Source: Chlorocebus sabaeus (taxonomy: Eukaryota; Chordata; Mammalia; Primates; Cercopithecidae). From it: 64,000 nucleotides of DNA. The stretch spans positions 94,175,137-94,239,136 of the forward strand of contig NC_132923.1 in the NCBI RefSeq assembly GCF_047675955.1. Direction: 5' to 3'. The notes below the pieces were generated by a model. That model worked only from the letters and a program-made list of their open reading frames with translations. It was not told the DNA's origin and did not search any database. This document shows positions 37,246 through 47,904 of the stretch, piece after piece; positions within the stretch are counted from its first letter, which is position 1, and each line of letters opens with the position of its first letter. Made by a program: the position numbers and the translations under genes.

Positions 37246-37713
37246 CCTGTTCTTTCTAGTGTCTGTCTGAGGTACTGCAGGTTCTCTGGTAGTACTGCAG
37301 CAAGTCCCCCTGCTCTCCTTTGTGCTCAGTGGCCCCCAGGCATTCAAATTATGTTGGTTCCCCATTAGCATCCCAAATTAGGTGATAAATACCAGTCCCT
37401 TAGGCAGTTCTCCCAAAAGGCAGAATACTAACACATGTTCTGCTCTTCTCCTTCCTTCCCAAGAGAGAAGCCACAAATTGGAAGCCTTCTCTCAATTGTG
37501 CTGAGTGTGTTGACCTCTGTCTCTGGCACTACAGGCCCTCCAGTGTTGCAGCAAGATGTACTTCCCAGCCCTATTCTCCCTTGCTTTCAGTGGCCGCCAG
37601 GCATCTAGAGTATTCCAGTTCCGTTAGTACATCAAGTTACGCAAGGAAAGAAACCAGTCCACGGGCAGCCGTCCAAAAAGGCTAGAACATTAGATATATG
37701 TTCTGCTCTTCTC
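37246..37713. repeat. Two-copy tandem duplication, period about 263 bp
   Basis: The stretch from 'actgcaggttctctggtagt' to TGTTCTGCTCTTCTC (37436-37450) recurs diverged, from 'ctacaggccctccagtgttg' to the same TGTTCTGCTCTTCTC at 37699-37713. Shared inner landmarks are 'cagtggcc(c/g)ccaggcat' and 'aaccagtcc'/'taccagtcc'. It lies in the antisense L1 5' UTR. Confidence 0.75.
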
Positions 37714-38117
37714 TTTCCCCCAAGGAAGAACCTGTGACCCAAGCTGAGCTGTGCTGGTTTGAGGAAGGGACAATCATAGATAAAGTGAAATGGCTCCTTA
37801 CCTGTTTCAGTGTGGTTCTTTTTGGCTTCGTGCTTGCCTGGGGTAGTAAAACCTAATTGGTTTTTAGAATTCTACCAAAATAAAGGTATTTTGGTCTGTA
37901 TATTAAGTCAGTGTTTCTGTGGGGGAAATTGAGGCTGACACCTACCTCCTATTTCACCATCTTGCTGATATCACCATCTCATCTCTTTCTTATGTGATAT
38001 TTCATTTAATCCAAAACATTAATTGTAAGACACACTGCAATTTTGAAGTAATTATTGCAATGTGGAAGAAAAAGATCTATGGTGATGGTAAAGACACCAT
38101 CTATATAGTAAGATGCA

Positions 38118-38223
38118 GGCTGGGCACAGTGGCTCGTGCCTGTAATCCCAGCACTTTGGAAGACTGAGGCAGGAGGATCTCCTGAGCCCAGGAGTTCAAC
38201 ACCAGCCTGGGCACCACAGTGAG
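38118..38223 (+). repeat. Alu, left piece, interrupted by an ERV
   Basis: Alu head (ggctgggcacagtggctcg) up to 'caccacagtgag'. It continues at 41614 (gtgagaccccccatctc). Confidence 0.93.
38219..38223. repeat. 5-bp target-site duplication GTGAG of the gag-only provirus (left)
   Basis: GTGAG at 38219-38223 is repeated at 41614-41618, immediately outside the proviral TG and CA ends. Confidence 0.93.
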
Positions 38224-38648
38224 TGTTACATGCAGCCGTGTGAAGAGACCATCAAACAGGCTTTGTGTGAGCAACGAGGCTGTTTATTCACTTGGATGCA
38301 AGTGGGTTGAGTCAGCAAAGGGAGATGGGGTGGGGAAGTCTTACAGGATTTGGGTAGGTAGTGGAAGATTACAGTTAAAGGTGGTTATCTCTTGTGGGCA
38401 GGAGCAGGGGTCACAAGGTGCTTGGTGGGGAGCTCCTGAGACTCATTGTCCAGGGCAGGAATGTCACAAGGTTGATTCATTAGTTAGGGTGGGGCAGGAA
38501 CAAATCGCAATGGTGGAATGTCATCTGTTAAGGCAGGAATTGGTTGTTTCACTTCTTTTGTGATTTTTCAGTTGCTCCAGGCCATCTGGATGTATCCGTG
38601 CAGGTCACAGGGGTTATGATGGCTTAGCTTGGGCTCAGAGGCCTGACA
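38224..38648 (-). repeat. 3' LTR of the gag-only provirus
   Basis: 425 bp, TGTTACATGCAG ... GAGGCCTGACA. Recognised as LTR7/LTR21-like. Compared with the other LTR it lacks about 16 bases around 'gtccaaaaagagaatc' and has scattered substitutions. Confidence 0.9.
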
Positions 38649-41171
38649 TTCCTGTCTTCCTCCACTGTAAGAGTTACCCAAAGCTCAGTGTCCGTGATGG
38701 TCCAGGGTGCTTTTGAGATGATCAGGCAGCATCACTCTTCAGCTGTTAAGCCGAGGAGACCTGGGAAGGAGTCAGCCAGACAGCCTTGGGTTTTTGCTCC
38801 AGCAGGTCTAGGAGCAGCTGTAATCTGAGTTGGATAGTCTGACTTCCAGTGGGGTCCCGCACAGACAGGACAAGGCTTAGGAGGAATCCTGGGCTGCAGG
38901 CCTTCCAAGGCCCAGTGGCCAGGCTTCTGTCATTTGAAGCAAGGTCCATAAGGAGGTTTTGAAGGAGTGCCTGGGGGCTGCAGTTTTGTTGTTTTGAGGT
39001 TTTTGTGTACTGTAGGCATGGCTGGGATTTGTCTTACAGTGAAGGCAAACAGTTGCAGCTCTGAAATATGTTGTCATCGCTTGGCTGTCTCTTCTCTATT
39101 GTAAAACACCTTGAAGGTGAGGTTAATTAAGTCTTGTTGTGGGGTTTGAGGGCTGGAATCTAGTTTTTGGGGTTTTTTCCTATCAGGAGCGGACTGGGTA
39201 ATAAAATGCACATTAAGAGTAAGCTGGCCGGGCACGGTGGTTCATGCCTGTAATCCCAGCACTTTGGGAGGCCGAGGTGAGTGGATCACGGGGTCAGGCG
39301 ATCGAGACCATCCTGGTTAACACAGTGAAACCCCGTCTCTACTAAAAATACAAAAAATTAGCCAGGCGTGGTGGTGGGCACCTGTAGTCCCTGCTACTCA
39401 GGAGGCTGAGGCAGGAGAATGGTGGGAACCTGGGAGGTTGAGCTTGCAGTGAGCCAAGATTGTGCCACTGCACTCCAGCCTGGGGGACAGAGTGAGACTC
39501 CGTCTCAAAAAAAAAAGAGTAAGATGGCCTTCTGGCCCTTCTGGGTCCAGGGCTGTAAAGCGTCTGAGGGTAGCCACCAAGCGGGCCATGAACTGAGCTG
39601 GGTTTTCATCCTTACCTTGAGTGGCTTAAGTTTGTCATAATTAACAACTTTGTATGCTGTCCTTTTTAAGCCCCTCAACTAGGCAAGAGACCATGTAATC
39701 TTGTCTAGATATATCTTGGGAGCCTGTTTGGTATCCCCATTGGGGATCCTCCTGGGGAACTGTCCTGCTGCCTTTTTGGAGGCCTGGCTAATGATGCTGG
39801 CAGTTGTCAGCATGAGATTGGGCTAGGGTATAAACTCTTTCTCACTCATCTGGGGAGAGGGTAGAAGCCACTCCAGGTTAAATTGTAGGACAGAGTTAAA
39901 TATTAGAATTCCTGTACATATTTAGTGGGGTCTGATGAGAAAGAGCCTAAATGCTGGCTGATCTGGGAGAGGTCCAATAGGGAAAAGGCACATGTACCCT
40001 GACTATGCCTTCAGCTCCAGTCACCTCTCCAAGAGGAAATTGTTGGGTAGGTGGGGGAGAGCTAGTCACAGAATGAACCTGTAAGCTGACCAGGTGTGAG
40101 GAGGGGTGGTAATAGAAGGGTTATAGGGTTGGAGAGCAGAGGCTGTGGAAGAATTGGAACCCAATTCAGCCTGGTGAGGAGCAGCCAGGGAAGGAGGAGA
40201 GACGTCAGAGGGGTCACTGGAAAAGGAGAATTTGGAGGACTCTGAACTTGGGATGGAGACTGAAGCAGCGGATGGGAGAGAAAGAAGGAAAATCTGTGAC
40301 AAGTTGCATTGGGAGCAGAGACTAGGGAGGGAGGGAAGTGTAAAACAGGCCTGGACGTAAGGCATCTCAGACCATTTGCCCAATTTTCGACAAAAATTAT
40401 CTAGGTCTTAAAGGATAGACGAATTGAAAGTGCCATTCTCTGGCCACTTGCAACTATTGTCAAGTTTGTATTGGGGTCAAGCAGTATTACAGAAGAAAAT
40501 AAGATGTTTAGGTTTTAGGTCAGGTGTTAGTCAAAGGGGCTTTAGGTTTTTAAGAACACAGGCTAAGGGGGAAGAGGGAGGAATGGATGGCGGAAGGTTG
40601 CCCATAGTGGAGAAGGTAACTTTAAAGAGGAAGGTAGAGACACAGAGAAATGGAGGTGGGCACCTACCAGGCTTCCAGTAGGCATCCCTGACTGAGTCCT
40701 GGGCTGTAATGTGAGTGAGCAGGGAAAGCAGGCGTCCCTGCAGTTGACCTGCCACCAAGGGAGTGTGGGTGAATGATCAAGGCAGGTGTCCCTGTGGAGA
40801 TCAGACACCAGTGGAATGTGGGTGAACGATCAAGGCAGGCGTCCCCGCTATGATCAGACACCAAGGGAAGACTGTCTTCCCAAATCCATGACCGACATCA
40901 GAGTTTCTGAGTTCATGGATGAAATGTGTCTCCTTTGTCTCTACGAGAGAGGAAAAAGAACTGGAATTGGAAGGATAGGGAGATTGAAGGGTAGCAAGAG
41001 AAGCTGGAGAAGAGAGTGAAGAAGACAGCTTACCCAATTTGAAATTGGTGAGATGTTCCTTGGGCTGGTCTCAGGACCCGAGGTCATAGGTGGATCTCCT
41101 CATTGAGTGAGGGTGAGGACAGGGGGCCAGTCTCCCAAAGGAGCTCTTGACCTGGGTTTTTCGGCATCAAA
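38649..41171 (-). pseudogene. Broken gag of the HERV-H/F-type provirus
   Basis: Gag normally assembles the particle shell. On the minus strand the start is at about 40614 (MGNLPPSIPPSSPLAC). It continues with frameshifts through a Ser/Pro-rich region (40383-40066) and a capsid-like part (about 39900-39400, split by an Alu). It ends in a nucleocapsid zinc-knuckle segment at about 38950-38830 (CPVC motif followed by GPHWKSDY). Several stops separate the pieces. Upstream, 40690-40870 holds a short repeated leader: 'ccctg' with 'gatcaaggcaggtgtccc' and 'gatcaaggcaggcgtcccc' units. Confidence 0.8.
39226..39515 (+). repeat. AluY inside the provirus
   Basis: Sense AluY ending in about 10 A, flanked by AAGAGTAAG on both sides (about 39215-39223 and after 39515). 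It entered gag after the provirus integrated. Confidence 0.92.
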
Positions 41172-41613
41172 TGTTATGCACGTCAGTGTGAAGAGACCAC
41201 CTAACCAGGTTTTGTATGAGCAACAAGGCTGTTTATTTTCACTTGGATGCAAGTGGGCTGAGTCCAAAAAGAGAATCAGCAAAGGGAGATAGGGGTGGGG
41301 TAGTTTTACAGGATTTGGGTAGGTAGTGGAAAATTACAGTTAAAGGTGGTTATCTCTTGTGGGCAGGGGTGGGGGTCACAAGGTGCTCAGTGGGGAGCTC
41401 CTGAGACTCATTGTCCAGGGCAGGACTGTCACAAGGTTGATTCACTAGTTAGGGTGGGGCAGGAACAAATCACAATGGTGGAATGTTATCAGTTAAGGCA
41501 GGAACTGACTGCTTCAATTCTTTTGTGATTTTTCAGTTGCTCCAGGCCATCTGGATATATATGTGCAGGTCACAGGGGTTATGATGGCTTAGCTTGGGCT
41601 CAGAGGCCTGACA
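41172..41613 (-). repeat. 5' LTR of the gag-only provirus
   Basis: 442 bp, TGTTATGCACGTC ... GAGGCCTGACA. On the minus strand it carries the likely TATA-type 'cctgtaaaactacc' and an AATAAACAGCC poly(A) region. Confidence 0.9.
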
Positions 41614-41800
41614 GTGAGACCCCCCATCTCTAACAAAAATAATTAGCCAGGTGCAGTGGCATACATCTGTGGTCCCAGCTACTGGGGTGGTTGAGGTAGG
41701 CGGATTGCTTGAGCTCGGGAAGTGGAGGCTGCAGTGAGCTGTGATCACACTACTGCACTCCAGCCTGGGCAAGAGGGAGACCTTATCTCAGAAAATCAAA
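41614..41800 (+). repeat. Alu, right piece, after the ERV
   Basis: Continues the Alu of 38118-38223 from 'gtgagaccccccatctc' to 'cttatctcagaaaatcaaac'. Confidence 0.93.
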
Positions 41801-42502
41801 CAACAAACAACGATGCACCATAGTCTTATGTGGCAATCCAGAGAGAGGGTGGGGAGGTGAGCAGAAATGACAGGATAGGAAGCTACTGACATGTCTTAAT
41901 GTAACTCCTCACTAAGATTCTCAATCTCTTGCAAGGATTCTAAACTTATCAAAAGAGCTGAGTTCTGTGACAGGACTAATAGGGACAAAATAGAAAAGGT
42001 TTATACAGATCACAGGAATCTCAGGCAAGAGATTATGAGGTCATAAACCCCAGGAATCTGCAGAAATTGTGTGGAAGGTTTGAAATTTCCCATTCTGTGG
42101 AATTGGCAATGCTCTGAGGCAATCATACAGAACTCTCTGTGGATCAGGAGGGTCCTAATTGGCACCTGGTTTACAAACTTAGCATGTTTCCAAATCACTC
42201 ATCCCTCTTTAGTTTATCCTCCACACTAGCCCAAGTGCTTTTCCTAAATAAATGATGAATGTTATGTCATTCCCAAGCTTTAAAATTTCTTATTGTACAC
42301 AGTCCAAAATTTCTTAACCTGGCATCCAACACAAGGGCCTCCTCTCCTCCTCACACAGGGCACACTATCAAACATTTCATTATTTCCTAAAACACTAAGC
42401 CTTCCCTTCCATCTGAAATAACCTTTCCCTTTCCTCTCTTTTCTCTGCTATAAACACCTATTCATTTAGACCAAATTCCATCATCCTTTCAGATGAAAGG
42501 AG
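41801..42502. other. Intergenic DNA, right half L2-like
   Basis: 41801-42200 is unassigned. From about 42220 to 42490 'gtccaaaatttcttaacctgg' and 'ctttccctttcctctc' resemble a LINE-2 3' end in sense. No gene. Confidence 0.4.
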
Positions 42503-42748
42503 TGCAGTGACGCCACTTCAGCTCACTGCAAGCTTCGCCTCCCGGGTTCACACCATTCTCCTGCCTCAACCTCCCCAGTAGCTGGGACTACAGGTGCCTG
42601 CCACCACACCTGGCTAACTTTTCATATTTTTAGTAGAGATGGGGTTTCACTGTATTAGCCAGGATGATCTCGATCTCCTAACCTCGTGATCTGCCCGCCT
42701 CGGCTTCCCAAGTGCTGGGATTACAGGAGTGAGCCACCGTGCCCAGCC
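42503..42748 (-). repeat. AluY/S, antisense, truncated
   Basis: Begins inside the Alu ('ggagtgcagtgacgcc') without the T-run and ends 'gagccaccgtgcccagcc'. Confidence 0.9.
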
Positions 42749-43156
42749 AGGAAGGACTATGTCTTACCCACTTCTGGGCCCCACCGTCCAGTACAGGCCA
42801 GGTTAAGGTACTCCCCCGGCTTCTACAGCATCCTGGGTACGACTGTAATGACACCTATCATCCTGCATTGCAACTCTGGATTTGTGTGGCAATCTCCTGC
42901 ACTAGAAACCAGGGGCCACATTGTCTTCAGTGTCAGTATTACAAGTGACTAAGAGGGAAGTAGGAAAAGAGGGAGAGGAAGAGAAGAAAGAGTAGATGGA
43001 GTGAGGGAGAAAGGGAAAAAATAAGGGCAATGAAGGAGAAAATAAAGTTTAAAAGGAAGTTAGACAGTGAATAAATGGACTAGTCAGGACTCAAAAGCAT
43101 TGACTCACACATAAAAATCTTAGCATATAAGTTACGGTCAAAAAAGGGCAAGTGAG
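42749..43156. other. Unassigned DNA with a purine-rich stretch
   Basis: 42960-43070 is almost all A/G (gaagaaagagtagatggag and neighbours). No gene recognised. Confidence 0.35.
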
Positions 43157-43447
43157 CTAGGCACAGTGGCTCACATCTGTAATCCTAGCACTTTGGGAGG
43201 CTGAGGCAAGTGGATCACCTGAGGTCAGGACCAGCCTGGCCAACATGGCAAAACCCCGTCTCTACTAAAAATACAAAAATTAGCCAGGCGTTGTGGCACA
43301 TGCCTGTAATCCCAGCTACTTGGGAGGCTGAGGCAGGAGAATTGCTTGAACCCGGGAGGCGGAGGCTGCAGTGAGCCAAGATCACACCACTGCCCGCCAG
43401 CCTGGGAAACAGCGTGAGACTCCATCTCAAAAAAAAAAAAAAAAAAG
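43157..43447 (+). repeat. AluS-type
   Basis: Sense Alu with a deletion in the left arm ('gaggtcaggaccagcctggcc') and an A-tail of 19. Confidence 0.92.
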
Positions 43448-43558
43448 GGACAAGTGATATCGGCTGGGGAGTTATGTTCCAAGATCAAAGCAGGGGCCTG
43501 GTACATTGGTCATAGGCCCAACTGGCAGCAGACACTCTTATAAAAGTCACCGCGGGGA

Positions 43559-43856
43559 CTGGGCACGGTGGCTCACGCCTGTAATCCCAGCACTTTGGGA
43601 GGCCGAGACGGGCGGATCACCTGAGGTCGGGAGTTTGAGATCAGCCTGACCAACATAGGGAAACCCCACCTCTACTAAAAATACAAAATTAGCCAGGTGT
43701 GGTGGCACATGCCTGTAATCTCAGCTACTCGGGAGGCTGAGGCAGAATTGTTTGAACCTGGGAGGTGGAGGTTGCGGTAAGCTGAGAACGTGCCATTGCA
43801 CTCCAGCTTTGGCAATAAGAACAAAACTCTGTCTCAAAAACAAAAAACAAAAAACG
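43559..43856 (+). repeat. AluS-type
   Basis: Sense Alu, ending in (CAAAAA)n. Confidence 0.92.
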
Positions 43857-43949
43857 TTACAGTGGTCGTCACAAAGTCTCCAAGTCAGAAAGGAGTCAGA
43901 CCAAGCTTCCCAGACTGAGAGGGGATCTGTAGACCTAGCTTGATAGTGG

Positions 43950-44115
43950 GTATAATGAAGAGCTTGGCCTTGGGATCAGACATACCTGAATCAAGTCCCA
44001 ACTCTGCCAATAGGTCTGGTCATTTAACCTCACAGAATTTTCTTGCCTTGAACATGGGGACATTACTACCTTAAAGGATAGTATGAAGATTAGAGATAAG
44101 AGGTGTACAATAATT
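43950..44115 (+). repeat. MIR SINE remnant
   Basis: The order 'gatcagacatacctgaatc', 'ccaactctgccaatagg', 'gaacatggggacattactacc' follows MIR. Confidence 0.65.
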
Positions 44116-44334
44116 GGCACTTAGTAGGGTTTAGAAGATAGTGATCTTTATTATTAGGGTGTGTACCAACTCACACACACGTTTGGGTGACTATATGTTT
44201 AAAATATATTGTGTGGAGATTTTCAAGGAATTGGAAAACGTGTATGAAATAAAAGTGCTTGGTAAACAATGAAGTACCCTATAAATATAAAGGAATCATT
44301 TGGGAAGTCTTTTGTAGTTGGACAAAATACAGGA

Positions 44335-44490
44335 CTTGAATTTGGGCAGCAGTTCAGGTCCTACACTCTGCATTTACTTGCTCTGTAACCTTGGGCAAGT
44401 CACTTTCTTCATCAGCCTAGTTCTACATATGGCAAATGCAGGTCATTGTTAGTTGCTGTGAGAATTCAATGAGTGTAAAGTTCCTAGCAC
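44335..44490 (+). repeat. MIR SINE remnant
   Basis: 'cttgctctgtaaccttgggcaagtcactttctt' is the MIR core. Confidence 0.8.
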
Positions 44491-44499
44491 ATCTCTTCC

Positions 44500-44963
44500 T
44501 GGTGAACGGCAGGGTCCCCATGTTAGGCAAGGTTATGGGTGATGTCAGTTCCAAGCCTGGTGCCAGAATCACACTCTGCCAACTGGCTACAAATGAAGAG
44601 GGCCCCTCACTCTGGAAGAGTAGGGCCCCAAATTCACAAGAGAGGTAGACAGAGGTCTTTTGTATTTGTTAGAGGAAGGGCTCTTTTGTATTTGTTAGAG
44701 GAAAACTGGGTGAACACTAAACTTCGATGTAGAAAACACTGAAATCTGCCATGTGGAGCCAGGCCTAAACCAGGAGGACAGGAAACCAGACAGAATCCGT
44801 GCTAAGCTGTTTCAGCCTTGGGGACTAAACTATTGCTACTAAAAGCAAAGACTCTCATTATGGGTTTTAAGATTTCTCTCACCTTATCCCACCCTTCACC
44901 CCCTACTCCCTGTCACTGCCATTCTTCCTACGCACAGAGTAAGTGCTCAATCAATAACGCTGA
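44500..44963. other. Unassigned DNA with a short direct repeat
   Basis: TCTTTTGTATTTGTTAGAGG occurs twice in tandem with a ~25-base period (about 44657 and 44682). No gene seen. Confidence 0.45.
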
Positions 44964-44965
44964 GG

Positions 44966-45117
44966 GCCAGGTGTGGTGGTGTGCACCTGCAGTCCCAGCT
45001 ACTTGGGACACTGAGGTGGGAGGATCACTTGAGCCCAGGAGATCAAGGCTGCAGTGAGCTGTCATCACAGCACTGCACTCCAGCCCGGGCGACAGAGCAA
45101 GATCCTGTCTCAAGATA
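44966..45117 (+). repeat. Free Alu monomer (FLAM-like)
   Basis: 'ggccaggtgtggtggtgtgc' through 'cactgcactccagcccggg', one arm only. Confidence 0.85.
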
Positions 45118-45277
45118 AAGTTGACCTCAAAATAAAGTTGAAAAGGTTCTCATGCTTGGTACTGACTTTCCGCAGAGCAAATGGTCCAAGGCCATATTAA
45201 GAGGCCACACTGGCTCCTACCTCCAGGCAAGTCTCCTAAGTGGCTCCTCCTTCAGAAGCTAAAAGGTAAATCTGGTG

Positions 45278-45475
45278 AAAAGAGCAACAGCTGGCAGTCA
45301 GGGAGGCCCAAGTTTGAACTCTGCTCCACAACATACTTGCTGTTATGACTTCACAGCAAGTGACTTTATCTTTACTCACTTCCATGTCCTCTTCTTATTC
45401 CTTTGAGGGTTGCTGTAACAACTACATGAGATAAAGAATGTAAATGTGACTGATGGAAACAATTGCATGTAGTGG
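45278..45475 (+). repeat. MIR SINE remnant
   Basis: 'gtttgaactctgctccacaac' then 'cagcaagtgactttatctttac', in MIR order. Confidence 0.6.
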
Positions 45476-46336
45476 ATGCTCAATTACTGTTAGTTCCTTT
45501 CCTTTCCCCTTTCTCTTCAAAGGCCCCAGAAACTCAGTCGGCTTTCTTTTGCTTTCCAGAGCATCTACCCATCTGTCTTTCTTAGAATTCAACTCCCTTC
45601 CAGAGTGGGTTCAGTGGGACAATCTCCCCAGCTCCCCACTTCCCCAAATAAGTACACGGGTCCTTTTCATTGAAGGGTTTTACTGCTAATCACTCTGGGG
45701 AAAACAGAGGCAGGTTGGGGAGGTTGGGGGAGGGATAACAAGTAACAAACATTGGGGAGTGTGAAGGTCCCTGGGTCATGGCTCCCTGAGGGTTTCCCTT
45801 TCATTTCTAAGGCAGGACCTCAGATCTCTTCTCCAGACCAAGGAGGCCCCTTCCATTGAGAAGGTCACTCCTCCCAGCCCAGAGATCTAGAAGCAAAGTT
45901 GGGGCACAATAGGTGGGAACTAGCAGGACACTGCAGTGCACTCCTACCTAAGCAAGTTCACAGACAATTTGGAGAACCTTCAGATAGTGACACCCATCTC
46001 ATAGGTACTTCCTCAAAGGCCAGGGGACTGCTGCCTTAATGACACGAGCATGTTCTGAGCCTACCCTATTTCTCTTTCACCCCAAGAAAGTGAAGCCAAG
46101 ACTGGGTCCTCTGACTTTTCAGCATGAGAAATTGGCCTGGAAAGAGGCAAGGGTTTTTACTCCAGAGTCCCTTATCAGGATTTCCTGAGATCCTGACTTC
46201 AGAGGCAATACAAAACCATTCTCCAAAGTGGGATGAAGGGCTTGAGGTCAAGGTAGCAGCAGCAGATGCTCAAGATCTTCCTCCAATAGGTTGGGGTCTC
46301 TCGCTCTCTCTCCCTCACTCTAAATGGGGCTCTCCT
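45476..46336 (-). other. Probable ZNF691 3' UTR and flank
   Basis: Downstream of the ZNF691 stop. I see no canonical AATAAA on the minus strand close by. An AGTAAA at 45684-45679 is a weak candidate poly(A) signal. The real 3' end is undetermined. Confidence 0.35.
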
Positions 46337-47191
46337 TCAGCTGGAATCTTTCCCAGCATGCTCGCCCAAGTGAGTTTTCTGGTGGCGGATGAGATTTGAG
46401 CTCCGGGAGAAGTGTTTCCCGCACACAGTGCACCGGTAGGGCTTCTCCCCTCTGTGGGTCCTCTGGTGAGCTCCAAAGTTGGAGATATCGCTGAAGGTCC
46501 GCCCGCACTCAGTGCACTCATAAGGTCTCTCACCTGTGTGGGTGCGGTGATGCACGCCAAAGCTGGAGCTGTTGCTGAAGCTCTTCCCACACTCACAGCA
46601 GATGTAGGGCGCTGGCTCCAGGTGGGTCCGGTGATGCACAGCTAGTGTGGCGCTCTGGCTGAAGCTCTTGCCACAGATGTCACAGCGGTATGGCCGCTTG
46701 CCTAGGTGATCTTGCTGGTGTGTGGTGAGGTCTGAGCGCCGCCGAAAGCTCTCCTGACACTTGGGGCATTTGTAGTGTTTCTCTTCCAGGTGGATCCGCT
46801 CGTGCCGGATGCGGTTGGAGCTTCTCGAGAAGCTCTTGCCACATTCAGAACACTTGTAAGGCTTCTCACCAGTGTGGATCCGCTGGTGTGTTCTCAGGTT
46901 GGAGGTATTATTGAAGGTTTTGCCACACTGGGCACATATAAAGGGCTTCTCATCTGCCTCATGCCTTGGATGAGCAATGGGATCCCCTGGCTCTCGAGCC
47001 GGGACAGTGACTTTCTGCCATGGTTTTTTTGGATGAGTTTCTTGCAGTTCATCCGACAGGCTCTCTTGCCCATGCTCCTTCTCCCCAGGTGGGATCCAAG
47101 AACCCTCTGAGTCATCCACTCTCCAAGGCTTACCCCCTTCCCCTTCCTCAGGCAGGTGTGGTTCTGGACTCTGCTCCTTCTCACTGCCCAT
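46337..47191 (-). CDS. ZNF691: ZNF691, C2H2 zinc finger protein (complete single-exon CDS, 284 aa)
   Basis: A nuclear protein that probably binds DNA as a transcription regulator; its targets are not evident from sequence. The start is MGSEKEQSPEPHLPEEG at ATG 47191. It lies nine bases after a splice acceptor (cattctcag, exon from 47200), and the length equals the human protein as I know it. Residues 1-83 are acidic and proline-rich with no KRAB or SCAN domain. Seven C2H2 fingers follow at about 84-106, 112-134, 140-162, 168-190, 196-218, 224-246 and 252-274, each with both Cys and both His intact. Only the 1-2 linker is TGEKP and the 5-6 linker TGERP; the others are LEEKH, LGKRP, LEPAP and RGEKP. 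The CDS is fully open. An in-frame ATG 12 codons upstream lies in the intron. Confidence 0.97.
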   Translation of the reverse strand: MGSEKEQSPEPHLPEEGEGGKPWRVDDSEGSWIPPGEKEHGQESLSDELQETHPKKPWQKVTVPAREPGDPIAHPRHEADEKPFICAQCGKTFNNTSNLRTHQRIHTGEKPYKCSECGKSFSRSSNRIRHERIHLEEKHYKCPKCQESFRRRSDLTTHQQDHLGKRPYRCDICGKSFSQSATLAVHHRTHLEPAPYICCECGKSFSNSSSFGVHHRTHTGERPYECTECGRTFSDISNFGAHQRTHRGEKPYRCTVCGKHFSRSSNLIRHQKTHLGEHAGKDSS

Positions 47192-47904
47192 CTCTGAACC
47201 CTGAGAATGAACACAAATGGCCAACACCTTTATTCTTTGGGTTGGGCCAGATCACAGGGAATCTTTTGTTCAGTTTGAAGGGTATACACCTTCCCCATGG
47301 GACCATCCATTAGAAATAACTTCAATCAACTGGAATACTTGGATAGAACAACTTTACTTGCTACCTTTTAAGTGACAAACTTTCAGAGCTATTTAAAGCT
47401 ACCCACCAGAGCAAAAAGAAGGCACCGGCTTTGTCCACCACCACCAGATGATATTTGTGCCATTTGAATAATGTCACTCTTCTTGATACCACTAAGCAAC
47501 GACAATCAAGACTATAATTCATGGGCAAGTAGAAGAGCTTTCATTTTGGGATAAGTGCAATTTTTCTGCCTAACTGTAAGTTAACTGTAACTCTTTTTAT
47601 GTTTAATCCTTTTTGAAAAGCCTTCCTTACAAGTATCCATCTATTTGCCAGATTTCAAAATGAACAAAACAAAACCTCTAAATCTTGAGGCTCTCCTAGG
47701 TGACAAGGCCCAGCTTTGCCTTTTCTTGAGATTTCTGCCACTGTACCCCTCTCCAGACCACAGCAGAATCTAGCAAGTAAACATCTGGGTTAATACCTGG
47801 GACCTCCAGGACCTACTGTAGGGCCTGGGCTGTGTTTCTTCTGATCAGTCAGTGCCCTCCACTACATTCTCAAACACCACACAAAGCCCCACCCACTGCC
47901 CCCC

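Larger units (their letters stand above)
35386..37965 (-). mobile_element. Second old antisense L1-type element with its 5' end
   Basis: The sequence repeats the antisense L1 5'-half order (35390-36060, 36390-37200). It ends at a GC-richer 5' UTR with 'cctatttcaccatcttgctgat' at about 37948-37969, the reverse of an L1 start. Interrupted by an AluJ. The family is uncertain; a half-L1 (HAL1) type is possible. Confidence 0.6.
38224..41613 (-). mobile_element. Gag-only provirus of the HERV-H/HERV-F group, 3.39 kb
   Basis: Two LTRs in the same orientation flank a short internal region read on the minus strand. Next to the 5' LTR (right side) a primer-binding-like TGATGCCGAAAAACCC resembles the complement of tRNA-Phe, which points to a HERV-F-type primer. 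Next to the 3' LTR is a purine tract (GGAGGAAGACAGGAA, reverse of 38649-38663). Internal frames match matrix to nucleocapsid of gag only; no protease, polymerase or envelope is seen. Perfect 5-bp GTGAG duplications and an interrupted Alu prove retroviral integration. An AluY later inserted at 39226. Confidence 0.88.

Noticed and set aside
46412..47110. Plus-strand frames opposite ZNF691 (77 and 111 codons)
   Set aside because: Shadows of the zinc-finger codons on the other strand.
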